A stretch of DNA of 64,000 nucleotides from Odontesthes bonariensis (GCF_027942865.1 NC_134522.1:31054349-31118348); one strand, 5' to 3'. Positions 38,056-48,227 are shown, counted from the stretch's first letter. The notes: generated by a model not told the origin, from the letters alone. Numbers and translations: made by a program.

Positions 38056-38138
38056 CACTTGGCCGTAATCTTTTACCTTATTATAGAGACATAACTCTGC
38101 TGCTCTTCTATAATAAGGTTAAAGATTACGGCCAAGTG
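38056..38138. repeat. Near-perfect 32-bp inverted repeat (hairpin)
   Basis: The arms 38056-38087 and 38107-38138 are reverse complements with one mismatch, separated by 19 bases. The arms begin and end with CACTTGGCCGTAATC and its complement. It lies just upstream (in minus orientation) of the Gypsy fragment. It may be a small foldback element or a recombination scar. Confidence 0.9.
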
Positions 38139-38330
38139 TTTAAAAAAGACAAAAATGACAACGTACCTTTTGACTTTCTTCTCTTTCATTAATATGGTAG
38201 ATCTCCCATAGTCGATCCCCTATCCCACAGGTCGAGACCGCCTAGTGGCCTGGCAAACTTCCATTGTGTTTTGAAGTTTGCAGCGCTTTTCTCTCTTGCA
38301 TGTGTTTTGATGTTTGCATGCTAAAAATGT

Positions 38331-38529
38331 ACCACCTGATGCCAGGTGGTATTACCTCATGGAAAACCCTAACAGCTGAGTGGGATCCAGTCGAGTGGAG
38401 TAGGTAGAGGTTGAAAAGGGAGGAATGTGTTCTGATGTCATTCTAAATCTCTGAAAGTTGACTTAGGCTTGTTTTATCTCTTCTTTTTTATCGGAAGGAA
38501 TGTTTTATAACATGTGAATAGCCCGGCTA
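38331..38529 (+). repeat. Duplicated segment, copy at 38.3 kb
   Basis: Almost identical to 43186-43388 (shared landmarks GCCAGGTGGTATTACCTCAT, GGGATCCAGTCGAGTGGAG, ATAACATGTGAATAGCCCGG). A partial, more divergent relative is near 42322-42500. This copy ends after the first ten bases of a tRNA-Lys-like sequence (GCCCGGCTAG). Confidence 0.85.
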
Positions 38530-38595
38530 GCGGTGCCGGGAGAACGTTAGACTGTTGATTCACATCCAATCATGTTTCGCCATTTCCATTTTTTC

Positions 38596-38765
38596 ATTTC
38601 TGCTCACAGCCAATGAAGAAAGCCGAATTCCATTTCTGCTCACAGCCCCATTTCTGCTCACAGCCATTGAAGAAAGCCGAATCCCATTTCTGCTCACAGC
38701 CAATGAAGAAAGCTGAATCCCATTTCTGCTCACAGCCAATGAAGAAAGCCGAATCCCATTTGTAT
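38596..38765. repeat. Tandem repeat of about 36 bp, about 4-5 copies
   Basis: Repeats of CATTTCTGCTCACAGCC followed by AATGAAGAAAGCCGAATCC; the second copy is shortened. Short open frames on both strands come from the repeat and are not genes. Confidence 0.9.
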
Positions 38766-39800
38766 CTACCTGACAGAGCATCGCCAGAGAGAGACCGGAG
38801 TTTAATTTGAATTAAAAAAGTTGAAATTTCAAAGTACTTCACGATATTTTTTAAGATAAGAAACCGACAATGTTGTTCTGTTTAGTTGTGGTAAAGTATT
38901 ACCTGTACCAACCGTATAGCGAAGAACGTCTTGTTTATGTATGGGTCGAGGGATAGCGGTCAGTTTCATTCATTCTAATGTACGTTGTAAATATAGTTGT
39001 TATCGTACATAGGCAGAGTTACAGTCATCATGATGTATATTAATACATTGTTATGCTTAGCCTACAGGTGAAGTCGTACCACCGTTAAATGTCTGAATTA
39101 ACGTTAATTAGTAGATTTATTAGGGTGTTTACCTGAGCTGGGACATGAGACATGTTCATGTTTTGATGTCTGCACGGAGAGAAGTGTAAATGTAGGCAAA
39201 TTGTAACCCTATGTAATCAAATTAGTGTGTAATAATCTGATTTTTATGGTGTTTTGACATCATACCCACACAAACCACATTATTCCTTCCTCTATCCCTG
39301 TCCAAAAACACTGAGATGGCATATGTGCTATGTGAAATAAATGTATGGAACAGATTAACTATTCAGTTCTTATTTTCTATGGGAAGATGGCTTCCAAGCA
39401 AAAGAAGCACAGGGTGTGATGAATGGATGGCCTGCCTGCGCAGATTTGCTACACAGGGGGTCTGGCCTTCTGAAGCGGGAAACAGACCGGCACCACGACA
39501 GAAGAAATGGCATGCCCTGTACCAGAAGGTAAACTTTGACATGTATATAAACACAGGAAAGCCATGTCATATTTAGAGGGACCACTGATGATTCACTGTC
39601 ATATGTTACAGATTGAGAAGTGTCCCCTGCAACAAAGGGGGCAAACGTCTCTGTTTGGGGGGACACAGACATGCCATTGTGGTTTCCATATGAAAAAGGT
39701 ATAAAAAGTGTTGATGGTTATTGGTTGGTTGATGGTTATGTTAATGTATGATGGTATATTGTGTATTTTTTATTTAATTTCCCTTTCTGTGAAACTGTAG

Positions 39801-40755
39801 CCTTCTAGTTTGGTGCAGTGGGTGCAAAGCGGCCTTTATTTCCACCAGCAAGGCCATCTTAGACCAGCTGGACCTAGCCCACAGACTGGAATTTAGGGTG
39901 ATTGTAACTCGCAAGTGAGAATACTGAGATTATTTAGCTTGTGTAACAAATGTTTGTCATGTAATGCACAATTGAGATTAGCTGGTTTTAATGTTTATGT
40001 CTCTCTGTCTGTCTCTCTGTCTGTCTCTCTTTTCCTTTGTTTTATTCAGATATGCCTGTGACATGCGGGTCATACGGTTCCTGAGGGAGAGGGCCCTGGG
40101 AAACAGCCCTTATCGCCTGGTGAGGCAGCTGCGGGAGAACCACAGCGAGGAGTGGCTGAAGCGTGTTTGCCGGTATCTCGGTGCCTGCTCCGACTTCACC
40201 TCCCAGCCAAGCTTGCTCCCTGTGAGGTTTCAGGAGCCACCTGAGCCTGAAACAATCCCCTCCCACAGGTGGATGTTGGGTGTTTATGGCAGGGATATCT
40301 TGGGCAGGCTGGACCACATTAAAGCCAGCATAACGTCCACATATGGCGGCATCTTGAAGATGGACTCCACCAAAAAGGTAACTGTTTTTACATTTTTAAT
40401 ATTAAAAGAATTGAAAATAAACCATTAGTAGTAGTATAGACCTGAAATATGAAAGTAATGTTTCATATATAGATAATCAAGCATCACTCACTGTCTTTTC
40501 TGTGTGATTACAGATCACAATAAAGCTGTCAGGGTTTGCAAAGGGGACAGCTTTGTGGCTGACATCTGTTGGCAATGAGGTGGGCCAATTCCTCATCAGT
40601 GTTCTGACAGCTCAAGAGGGTCCTGCCCTGGACCGAATGGCAGCTGGCCTCATCCAGAGGTACGCTGATGCAGGTGTGGCTCCACCCCAAGTCCTTTATG
40701 TGGACTGTGACTGCTGTCGGGAGGGCACTGGGCAGACCGAGCTCAAGCAGCGATT
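39801..40755 (+). pseudogene. Multi-exon transposase-like gene fragment
   Basis: Three exons can be read with proper splice sites: 39801-39914 (after TGTAG, before GTGAG), 40050-40377 (after TTCAG, before GTAACT) and 40514 to about 40755 (after TTACAG). They join in one frame: WCSGCKAAFISTSKAILDQL, then YACDMRVIRFLRERALGNS, GRDILGRLDHIKASITSTYG, ILKMDSTKK, then LTSVGNEVGQFLISVLTA and VAPPQVLYVDCDCC. The conserved MDSTKK and YVDxDCC motifs with their Asp residues recall a family of transposon-derived, RNase H-like proteins widespread in fish; I do not name it with certainty. The gene stops in a GT microsatellite, so the C-terminal half is missing. A candidate earlier exon lies at about 39400-39530. 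Confidence 0.6.
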
Positions 40756-40792
40756 TGTGTGTGCGTGCTTGTTTGTAAAAGTTTGCAAACTG

Positions 40793-40796
<4 letters not shown>

Positions 40797-40836
<40 letters not shown>
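40797..40836. repeat. (GT)n microsatellite
   Basis: About 19 GT dinucleotides at the point where the transposase-like gene is cut off. Confidence 0.97.
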
Positions 40837-40838
<2 letters not shown>

Positions 40839-41138
40839 CTTGTCAGTGTGTTTGTAAATAAAAATAACTTTATTTCTACAGCAGTATCCTTTGTTTTTTC
40901 CTAGCACACCTATGGAAAACCTTTGTAAACTCACACAAATATGAAATTTACAAGAAAGGGAAATAATGGTATTGCTGATAGAACTGAAACAGGCTGTGAG
41001 AACTGAATCTCAGAAACATTTCTTTGATTTAAATGTTAATTATTATTATAAGCAGTAGTAGTAATAGTAGTATAACATTCTTATTTTTATCAATATTCTT
41101 GAAATAAAACATAAAAATTACAATTCAATTCATACAAT

Positions 41139-41553
41139 TAAAGCTCCGACTTTTTTTTAGTCATATTAGCTTGAACTGTCATGGGATTCTGGAAGTAGAA
41201 TATTAAATAGGCTGTTTAGGAAAAATAACGAAATCTGTAGCTCCCTCTTAAGCCTGTAATCATGCTTGCAAAAACCAAGCGCTCCCGGCTGTTTTTCACC
41301 AATCAAGTTAGGGTGGAGGAATCCTACCTGTCAATCACAGTTTATGCACAAGCTGCTGAGCGTGAGTCTGCCCCAGCTTGTGTGCGCTCACACTGGTGTG
41401 AACTCACGTGCACAACCGCGTCCACAGAGGGGGAGGGGTTTGGGGGGCGATTCAAGCTTGTTAGAGGTTGGGGGAGGGACCTGAAAGTTGTATCAGTTCG
41501 AATTTTCCAACTTTAGACTCGCAATTTTGAAAACCTGCCGACTGCAGCTTTAA
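41139..41553. mobile_element. Short MITE-like element
   Basis: The left end has ATTAAAGCTCCGACT and the right end, read inward on the minus strand, ATTAAAGCTGCAGTCGGC, giving imperfect inverted termini about 410 bp apart. The GC-rich interior (GTGTGCGCTCACACTGGTGTG and neighbours) has no gene. This type of segment is common in fish DNA. Confidence 0.5.
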
Positions 41554-41945
41554 TATTCTTAATTTTATCAATCTTATACAGCATTAAAACTACAAGAAAG
41601 GGACAGACTTATATTTCAGACAGTGTGTGAGAAGTGATTAACAGAAACATTTTTTATCATATAAACAATATAAACAGTATTAGGTGTGTGGTGGTTTAAT
41701 ATTCTTCTCTGTATTGTTCTTATTGCAACAAATTGCATTATTATTCTTACCGATTGTATTTGTATCAGGTTTAAAGCTATATTTGTTAGATTTACAGCAC
41801 TTTGTTAGAGTTTGCATGAATTGATGGATGTTCCAATCAGGATTCGAACCTGCGATTTTCTCATTTTTCTTTTCTTTTTTTCTCTTCTCCTTCCCCCTTC
41901 TTCCCCTTCTTTCCTTCTTCTTCCCCCCCTTATACAGACTATTGT

Positions 41946-42021
41946 TCCCCAGCTTTAGCGGAGTCGGTAGTGCATCAGACTTTTAATCTCAGGGTCGTGG
42001 GTTCGAGCCCAACGTCGTTCG
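41946..42021 (+). pseudogene. tRNA-Lys-like sequence, anticodon TTT, degenerate
   Basis: Matches a tRNA-Lys in D loop (GTCGGTAG), anticodon arm (CAGACTTTTAATCT) and T arm (GGGTTCGAGCCC), but the acceptor ends do not pair and the D stem is altered. Probably a tRNA pseudogene or the head of a tRNA-derived SINE. Confidence 0.6.
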
Positions 42022-42321
42022 TGGCAGTTTTGATAATCAACAGATGTTTGATCCAGCACTTAAAGTCAAAGTTCAGCTCTGTTACCACCATCACAGCGTC
42101 CTCACTGGTGCCTCTTTGAATGATCACAAACCTCCTGAAATGCACAATATGAATCAAAAACATTCAAACTTGCGCAAGAGCATTATGTTTACCTTTCTTT
42201 GGGCTCATGTCATTTCTGTATTCCCTTTTTGCTCAAGTATGATCATTCACTTTAAAACAAAATAAGGAAAATCTGAATAACGATCCATGGCCTCTGGCCC
42301 TCTCTTGCCTTCATTACTCAT

Positions 42322-42500
42322 CCAGTGACATCACTCCCTGGCCAATCAGTGGCCTGCAGTCTGTAGACGTCACATTTTCGGGTCGACTCAACTCGAATCC
42401 CTGTCGTGTAGGTACTAAAAATGTACCTGCTACCAGTTGCTACTACCCCATGGAAAACCCTAGAACCTTAGTCGAATATAGTCAAGTGGAGTAGCGTCTT
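42322..42500 (+). repeat. Divergent relative of the 38.3/43.1-kb repeat
   Basis: Contains CCAGTGACATCACTCCCTGG, CTCAACTCGA, AAAATGTACC and CATGGAAAACCCTA in the same order as 43081-43265. No gene. Confidence 0.7.
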
Positions 42501-42550
42501 GCATTTTTGTTCATGTTTGTCGTATTTTACACAGTCAGGGAAGTAATGGT

Positions 42551-42662
42551 GTCAGGATGGCCGAGCGGTCTAAGGCGCCAGACTCAAGGCTTCATTCCTT
42601 CCTTAGCACAGGGACTTCTGGTCTCCCAAAGGAGACGTGGGTTCAAAATCCCACTCCTGACA
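42551..42662 (+). tRNA. tRNA-Leu(CAA) with intron
   Basis: GTCAGGATGGCCGAGCGGTC, then the anticodon arm ...CCAGACTCAAG, an intron of about 27 bases (GCTTCATTCC...GGGAC), then TTCTGGTCTCC, a variable arm and ...CCTGACA. The seven-base acceptor stem pairs perfectly (GTCAGGA/TCCTGAC). Intron position and sequence follow vertebrate tRNA-Leu-CAA. The T loop reads GTGGGTTCAAAATCCCAC: it is one base longer than normal and the usual TTCGA is TTCAA, which also disturbs the internal B-box promoter. It may therefore be weakened or non-functional. Confidence 0.85.
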
Positions 42663-43185
42663 TTAATTTCATGCTTAAATCTTACTTGTATATTAGAAGA
42701 CCATGAAGAAAGCCATGTCAGGCCATGGTGAAAAAGGGCATTTATCTCTGAAGACGGGCCTTCAGTTCCTCCCATTAACATACACAATTCTGATGTGCGA
42801 TGAGGCAGTTCTCCTGCAACATTAAGCTCTTTTCCACTAGTACTTACTCACAACAACCTCAATGTGGGTGGGGTCGTTATAGCAAGGAGGTCCAAAAGTC
42901 CTGTGATGTCAGTCTTATGTGACACAAACATGACACAACAATTTAGGACATCGAGGCAAAGGTATACCTGCTGCTTGGTCTATGTCTTTGCGTCTAGCAA
43001 TCCACCTTGTTGACGATCACAGAATACATAAAATCCAACTGTTGCTGTTGCCGGTTTTTGTCAAGGAGTGGCTTTCATGACTCATCCAGTGACATCACTC
43101 CCTGGCCAATCAGTGGCCTGCAGTCTGTAGTTGTCACATTTTCGGCTCGACTCAACTCGACCCCGACCGAGTAGGTGCTAAAAAT

Positions 43186-43388
43186 GTACCACCTGGTGCC
43201 AGGTGGTATTACCTCATGGAAAACCCTAACAGCTGAGTGGGATCCAGTCGAGTGGAGTAGGTAGAGGTTGAAAAGGGAGGATTGTGTTCCGATGTCATTC
43301 TAAATCTCAGAAAGTTTACTTAGGCTTGTTTTATCTCTTCTTTTTTTTTCGGAAGGCATGTTTTATAACATGTGAATAGCCCGGCTAG
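43186..43388 (+). repeat. Duplicated segment, copy at 43.2 kb
   Basis: Second copy of the 38331-38529 sequence. Here the similarity runs on into a longer piece of the tRNA-Lys-like sequence. Confidence 0.85.
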
Positions 43389-43421
43389 CTCAGTCGGTAG
43401 AGCATGAGACTCTTAATCTTA
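43379..43421 (+). pseudogene. Truncated tRNA-Lys (5' half)
   Basis: GCCCGGCTAGCTCAGTCGGT and AGAGCATGAGACTCTTAATCT match the first half of tRNA-Lys(CTT) as far as the anticodon arm. It then breaks into a short repeat of AATCTT and runs into V-segment sequence. The T arm and 3' acceptor strand are absent. Confidence 0.8.
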
Positions 43422-43450
43422 ATCTTAAAAGCCAAAGGTTCCTCTCTCAG

Positions 43451-43733
43451 TGACAGAGTCAGCCAGACTCCACCTGATCTGTACAAAGAAGAGAAGCAAA
43501 CAGTCGAAATGAGCTGCTCACACCAAGTTGATAGTTATAACGTAATCCTCTGGTACAAGCAATCCAACACACACCTGCAGCTCCTTGGATACTTGCTCAC
43601 AGGAACTGGAAATGTAGAGAAAGGAGTGAATGTGCAGATTGAAGGAGGTGCAAATAAAGGAGAAACCTGCACATTAACAATTGAAGGACTCAGCCTGAAC
43701 AGCAGTGCAGTTTACTTCTGTGCTGCTAGTTAC
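43451..43733 (+). CDS. TCR V segment (TRBV-like), V exon without visible leader
   Basis: The V exon starts after a plausible acceptor (CCTCTCTCAG). It has framework 1 (VSQTPPDLYKEEKQTVEMSC) with the first conserved Cys, the ILWYKQ motif with Trp, a variable CDR2, and the TLTIEGLSLNSSAVYFC motif with the second Cys, then AASY. This pattern closely resembles teleost TCR beta V segments. There are no stops. However, the upstream side is a truncated tRNA-Lys sequence, and I find no leader exon or promoter, so it is probably an orphan exon. The RSS follows directly. Confidence 0.8.
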
Positions 43734-43771
43734 CACAGTGTAACATATCACTGCTGCTCAATACAAAAACC
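43734..43771 (+). promoter_or_regulatory. Recombination signal sequence (22/23-spacer)
   Basis: Heptamer CACAGTG (43734-43740), 22-base spacer, nonamer ACAAAAACC (43763-43771). Consensus heptamer and nonamer. Confidence 0.9.
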
Positions 43772-43981
43772 TCCTGATCCCACATTTCTCTTTTCTCATC
43801 TCTCTTATAGCTCTCAGCTCCTTGCACCTGCATTCTAACCAGTGTTGGTCTCCTCTGATTATACTCAGATATTAAAATGGGAGGTTCTTACTGTAGTAGT
43901 TCCCAAACTGGGGGGCGCAGAGCAATTGCGCTGGTGGAATGCATGAATGAATCAATCAATAAATGACACTGCTAGCATAAC

Positions 43982-45150
43982 ATGGACAAGTTGTTGATGG
44001 GGCTCCCACGTAATCGCAAAGCAGAGGATGAAGCATTGCCAAATGTGCTTCCAAAGCAATTTCCTTCCATGCCAAAGAAAAGAAGATGTGACGACACGTA
44101 TCTTGCTTTTAGCTTCAGCTGTACAACGGTGGATGATGAGGAGACACCGCAGTGTGTTGTCTGTCTTAAAAACCGGCAGCCGTGGCTCAGTGGTTAGAGT
44201 CGGTCGTCCAATAACCGGAAGGTTGGTGGTTCGATTCCCACTCTCGCCACTCGGAAAAAAGATTGGTGGAACTGATAGCTGGAGGGGTGTCAGTCCACCT
44301 CCTTGTCACGGCTGAGGTGCCCTTGAGCAAGGCACTGTACCCCCATGCTCCCCGGGCGCCTTCTGGCTGCTTCATGGCTGCCCACCGCTCCAGGTTGGCA
44401 TCTGTCTCCAATTGTGTGACCCTGTGCATGTGTGTCAAACAGGTGCCAACCTGGATGGGTTAAAAGCAGAGGACAAATTTTGTGTGTATATATGTACGCA
44501 TGACAATAAATCTGATAAAAAAAAAACATAAAGCAGTTTTTGTGTTGTCCTGTGGTTTGAGGTCATCTGTATCCACAGTTGTGTTGTATGTGATTGCTGC
44601 TGCTGGTGCTTTTTTTTTTGTTTCTTTTGTTTGTTTGTGTGTGTGTTTGTTCTCTGCTTGTCTGCTTCCAGGTGCTCCTGGTGGCTCTAAGGCTGGATTC
44701 CCCACAAAGGCCGTGGATTGTCTTCAGTTTTGTTTTTACAGGTGTAGCAGCTGGTTGTCTGGTTTTGCATTGTTTTCTCTGATTGTTTCTTCCTATTTCT
44801 GTTCCGTTTCTTTTTCTTTGCTCTCCCTCTGTCCCTGTTCCCCGGGCCGGTTCGGCACTATCACATGTTAAGTATTGTAACAAAAATAAATGAATAAGCA
44901 GTTGATGGGTATCAAGGGGAGCTTTACATTCATAAAGCTTCCCTTGGCATAGCAAATGTGTTTGGCATTAACGGTATTCAGATTACAATTCTGCTGCCAT
45001 AATGCTGGACGGGACAAGGGAAAAAAAAAAGAAGACAAACCAGTTGAGTTTTCAGATAAAAACGTGCTCAGCAGTCATTTTTTACTCAAGCTGCATCCAG
45101 GAGATGCTCAACTCGCCTCATATAAAGTTGCCTACCGAGTGGCCCAGTGA
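43982..45150 (+). pseudogene. hAT transposase fragment (ZBED5-like), interrupted
   Basis: 43982-44170 encodes an N-terminal stretch (MDKLLMGLPRNRKAED, then KKRRCDDTYLAFSFSC and TPQCVVCLKN) that resembles the BED-type zinc-finger start of hAT/ZBED5-like proteins. The continuation DKPVEFSDKNVLSSHFLLKL and ASYKVAYRVAQ appears at about 45034-45150, then a stop. Between them lies a SINE (44172-44525) and about 500 bp of other repeat-like sequence. The catalytic region is missing. Inactive. Confidence 0.65.
44172..44525 (+). mobile_element. tRNA-derived SINE
   Basis: The 5' end is tRNA-like with Pol III A box TGGCTCAGTGG (44183-44193) and B box GGTTCGATTCC (44228-44238). A body with CCTTGAGCAAGGCACTGTAC, common in fish SINEs, and an AATAAATCTGATAAAAAAA tail follow. 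It is inserted in the hAT-derived frame. Confidence 0.85.
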
Positions 45151-45249
45151 AAAAGGAATTAATATTTCCCTGTGCTGTGGACATGCTTTCAACCTGAGCC
45201 TTATAATAAGACCACTCTGGTTTCAACTCTGCAGCCAACACTTTAAATA

Positions 45250-46250
45250 ATTACACTGTAAAACGACATTTTACAATGCCAATTCCAGAAGGTGGGTGTG
45301 TTGGTACGGTGTGTGAAATGGGAATAAAAACCAGGGTCAAGGGTCCAAGAACGGCTCTCATCAGTTCCCAGGTGTTTACAGACTGAGGTTAAAAGAAGAG
45401 GGGATGCTACACGGTGCGACACGTGGCCCTTCCCCAAACGTTTTTCAGCCGTCAAACTCAAGAGGAGCTAACATTTAAGAGATCAGTATTTAACAACTTT
45501 GTTGCACAAAGGCTGGGTGGGCTCTCGCGGCCCAGTTTCCCTTTTTAAATAAACATTCCAGTCATACGTATTGAATGTTGACCCCGTGGTTGAACATCAA
45601 ACATTTAGATGAAAACCTTGAAGACGTAGAACGTTTCAAACTGGATGTTTCGGGTGTCGTCTCAAAGCAAGTTCATCAACAGTTTCAAGTTCTCTGCCCA
45701 ACTGATGTACGTAGAAGGTTTTGGATCAACATCAAATGAATCCCTGGAGTCAAAAGAACCACCACTTTTATTATGGGTTGTCCAACAGATAATGGTGAGA
45801 ATATAGAGGGGGATGGACACCATATGACGCTGTTTTCACGTAGTTGTTAGCTGCTCACTGGTGTGAACTATGAACCTGAACGAGTGTGTACAAGTATAGC
45901 AGATTTTCAGCTTCCCACATGAGAAGCCTGGACAGAAATGTTTGTTTTGATTTAAAAACCTCTTTACTCCATGACCCTTTCTCTTAGTGCAGAATTAGAA
46001 CCCCAGAATGTTCTAATTTATTCGCTGAGCCCCCTGTGACATCACACAGAACCCCCCTTAATGTACAGAATACGGAACCCGTGGCAGTCGGATCCTTACC
46101 AGACCGGTGCAGAGTAACACCTGTTTCAGTAGTTTGTGAAAGCCTTTAACTAACTTCAACACTGTTGATATACAGCTTGCAGACATCCATTGCATCTCTC
46201 AGTTTTGAATGAAGATGATGCCCTTCAGTGATGATGACATGATGTGAGCA
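45250..46250. other. No gene recognised
   Basis: One kilobase of unique-looking sequence upstream of the V segment at 46467. I see no long frame, repeat array or RNA gene. Confidence 0.4.
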
Positions 46251-46466
46251 CAACCAACTGCTCGATGCTGTAAATTGTCTCTTTGGGTCTTAAAATTCTT
46301 TTGGGTGGGCATTGATGACAAATAAGCCACAGAAATGTATCACTGCAGTAATGGACAACTGTCGGCCCGGTTAAAGTACATTACAATAATTTGTCTGAAA
46401 TCACTAAATTCATGACATTTACCATTTATCATTATGTAAAATGTTCTATTGTCTTTCTGTTTCCAG

Positions 46467-46781
46467 CTGTTAGTCTGGGTCTTGAGGTCCGTCAGTCTCC
46501 CTCTGATCTCATCAGAAATCCTGGTGACAAAATGCAGATTTTCTGCAGCCACAATAAACATGACTACAGAGTGATGCTCTGGTACCAGCAGTCACCTGGA
46601 AACACAGCTATGAAACTCATCGGACATTTGTATTTAAAAGATAAAACAATGGAAGATCCATATAAAGAGGACTTCAACATCTCTGGAGATTTGAGCAGGG
46701 ATACAGTGAAGAATAGTTCTCTTACAAACAAAGCAGCCCAACAAAAGCACAGTGCAGTTTACTACTGTGCTGCACCAGATG
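46467..46781 (+). CDS. TCR V segment (TRBV-like), chimeric, leader not found
   Basis: After the acceptor TTTCCAG the exon reads SLGLEVRQSPSDLIRNPGDK, has the first Cys (MQIFCSH), MLWYQQSPG, a CDR2/FR3 with KDKTMEDPYKEDFNISGDLS, and ends SAVYYCAAPDA at the RSS. It is open throughout. Its 5' intron and framework 1 match the minus-strand V at 60579-60893, whereas FR2-FR3, RSS and downstream sequence match the V at 59676-59990, so it is a hybrid. The leader exon that should lie near 46385 is replaced by unrelated sequence shared with 11041-11160. It probably cannot be expressed unless another leader is used. Confidence 0.8.
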
Positions 46782-47975
46782 CACAATGACACAAATCCCC
46801 TCTGAACTCTACAAAAACTGCACACGACTTATCAACTTCAGTGGTTTTGAATTTTAAAAAATGAAAAAAACTGCTCTGGGACACCTGCTGAAGTGGTTTT
46901 ATTATAATGGGGTGTGAGGGTATAAATGCTAGATCCTTTAGACAAACAGAATTTCTAATGTAATGAAGTTTGCCAAGAAAAAAAAAGGGAATTAAATCTT
47001 AGGTTTCATGTCATTTCCTTCATGGAAATAGTGATTAAACAGACGTCTCCTTGTTGGTACCCTATGGCATCCAGAATCTGCAGATGAGCTGCCCCTCACC
47101 TCTGGAACGCTCCCACCAGACACACATCACATGTCTCGCACTGTTGATTGTTGAAGTTGATTTACTGTTTGTTGGCTGCTCCGTTTGGAAATGTGATGTC
47201 ACGTGTTTTTGACACGTTGCCATAAATCAAATGACTTCTTTCTTCTTGTCTTTCTTCTTCCTCTCTTCCTCTTCCAGTTTGGAAGATCTCAAGGCAGCAC
47301 TTTGGATTTTAAAAAACTGTAATGAGCCTTTTTCATGTTTTCTGAAAAAGCAAAAGTTTAAGAATGCAGGTAAATGATGGATAACTGCAGCAACAATGGG
47401 AGCCATCAGTCTGGTTTACAGCCACAGGAAGCCACTCCTCTCTTGACATCACATCGGTTGGCTCATAAAATCACTCTCAGTTCAGTTAAAAGGAGAAACC
47501 CTGTCATGATTTCACTCCTGTGTTTCATTGCTGACATCAGAGTGACTGCACTCATGTCAGACTTCTACAGGATCATCATATTTATCATTTCCTCACAGGT
47601 AGCGATTGCTTCATTGTGAATTAAGATGTCTTCTACACCAACGGTGAGTCATTCACAAACTTAACTTCCCGGTGAAGAAAACTGGTGAATGTGCAGACAG
47701 TGAAACAAACAAAATAGACAAAAAGCTCAGAAGTTCTGTGACAAACCCCAAATAGTACATCTATATCTGTAGTATATCAAATAGTATATCTGCCTCTGTC
47801 TTTAAAGCACCATCAGCTCCGTCAACATGTCCAAAGACACTGACGAACTCCTGTACCGACCACACACAAACCCGCCTCCGTTTAACTTGTTTGAATATTT
47901 GTTAAGGACAGAAAAATGTTCATTCCAATATTTCAAAGTGTTACAAGTGTGCACGTCAATATCAGAACGGATCAC
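46600..47975 (+). repeat. Left arm of a large inverted duplication
   Basis: This arm matches the reverse complement of about 58485-59860 nearly base for base; paired positions add to about 106460 throughout (for example 46782 with 59675 and 47374 with 59086). It contains the 3' part of a V segment, its RSS and 1.2 kb of downstream sequence. It ends abruptly at 47975 inside another V segment. Confidence 0.9.
46782..46819 (+). promoter_or_regulatory. Recombination signal sequence (22/23-spacer)
   Basis: Heptamer CACAATG, 22-base spacer, nonamer ACAAAAACT (46811-46819). The heptamer differs from consensus at one position outside the essential CAC. Confidence 0.85.
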
Positions 47976-48188
47976 AGCTGTTACTTCCAGATGTACTGGT
48001 ACCAACAGCTGCCAGGGGAGGGAATGAGGCAGATAGTTTTCACCACTCCATCTCCTCCACATGGATATGAAAGCGGCTTCAGTGAGGACAAATTTCCAGC
48101 AGAGAAGAAGGATGCTCAGACTGGATCTCTGACAGTAAAGAAGCTGCAGCCTCAGGACAGCGGAGTGTATTTCTGTGCTGTGAGCCAA
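47975..48188 (+). pseudogene. TCR V segment, 5'-truncated
   Basis: From the breakpoint the frame reads CYFQMYWYQQLPGEGMRQIV, then KFPAEKKDAQTGSLTVKKL and QDSGVYFCAVSQ. The V family is that of the segment at 57774-58078. Framework 1 with its first Cys, and the leader, are missing because the arm of the inverted duplication joins here. The RSS is perfect, so it could still be recombined but not give a normal chain. Confidence 0.8.
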
Positions 48189-48227
48189 CACAGTGATGCA
48201 GGTGACTCAAAGAACTGCACAAAAACC
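48189..48227 (+). promoter_or_regulatory. Recombination signal sequence, consensus 23-spacer
   Basis: Heptamer CACAGTG (48189-48195), exactly 23 bases, nonamer ACAAAAACC (48219-48227): a textbook 23-RSS on a truncated V. Confidence 0.92.

Noticed and set aside
44594-44955. Overlapping frames with many Val/Cys/Phe residues
   Set aside because: They arise from a T/G-rich repeat and have no domain or splice evidence.
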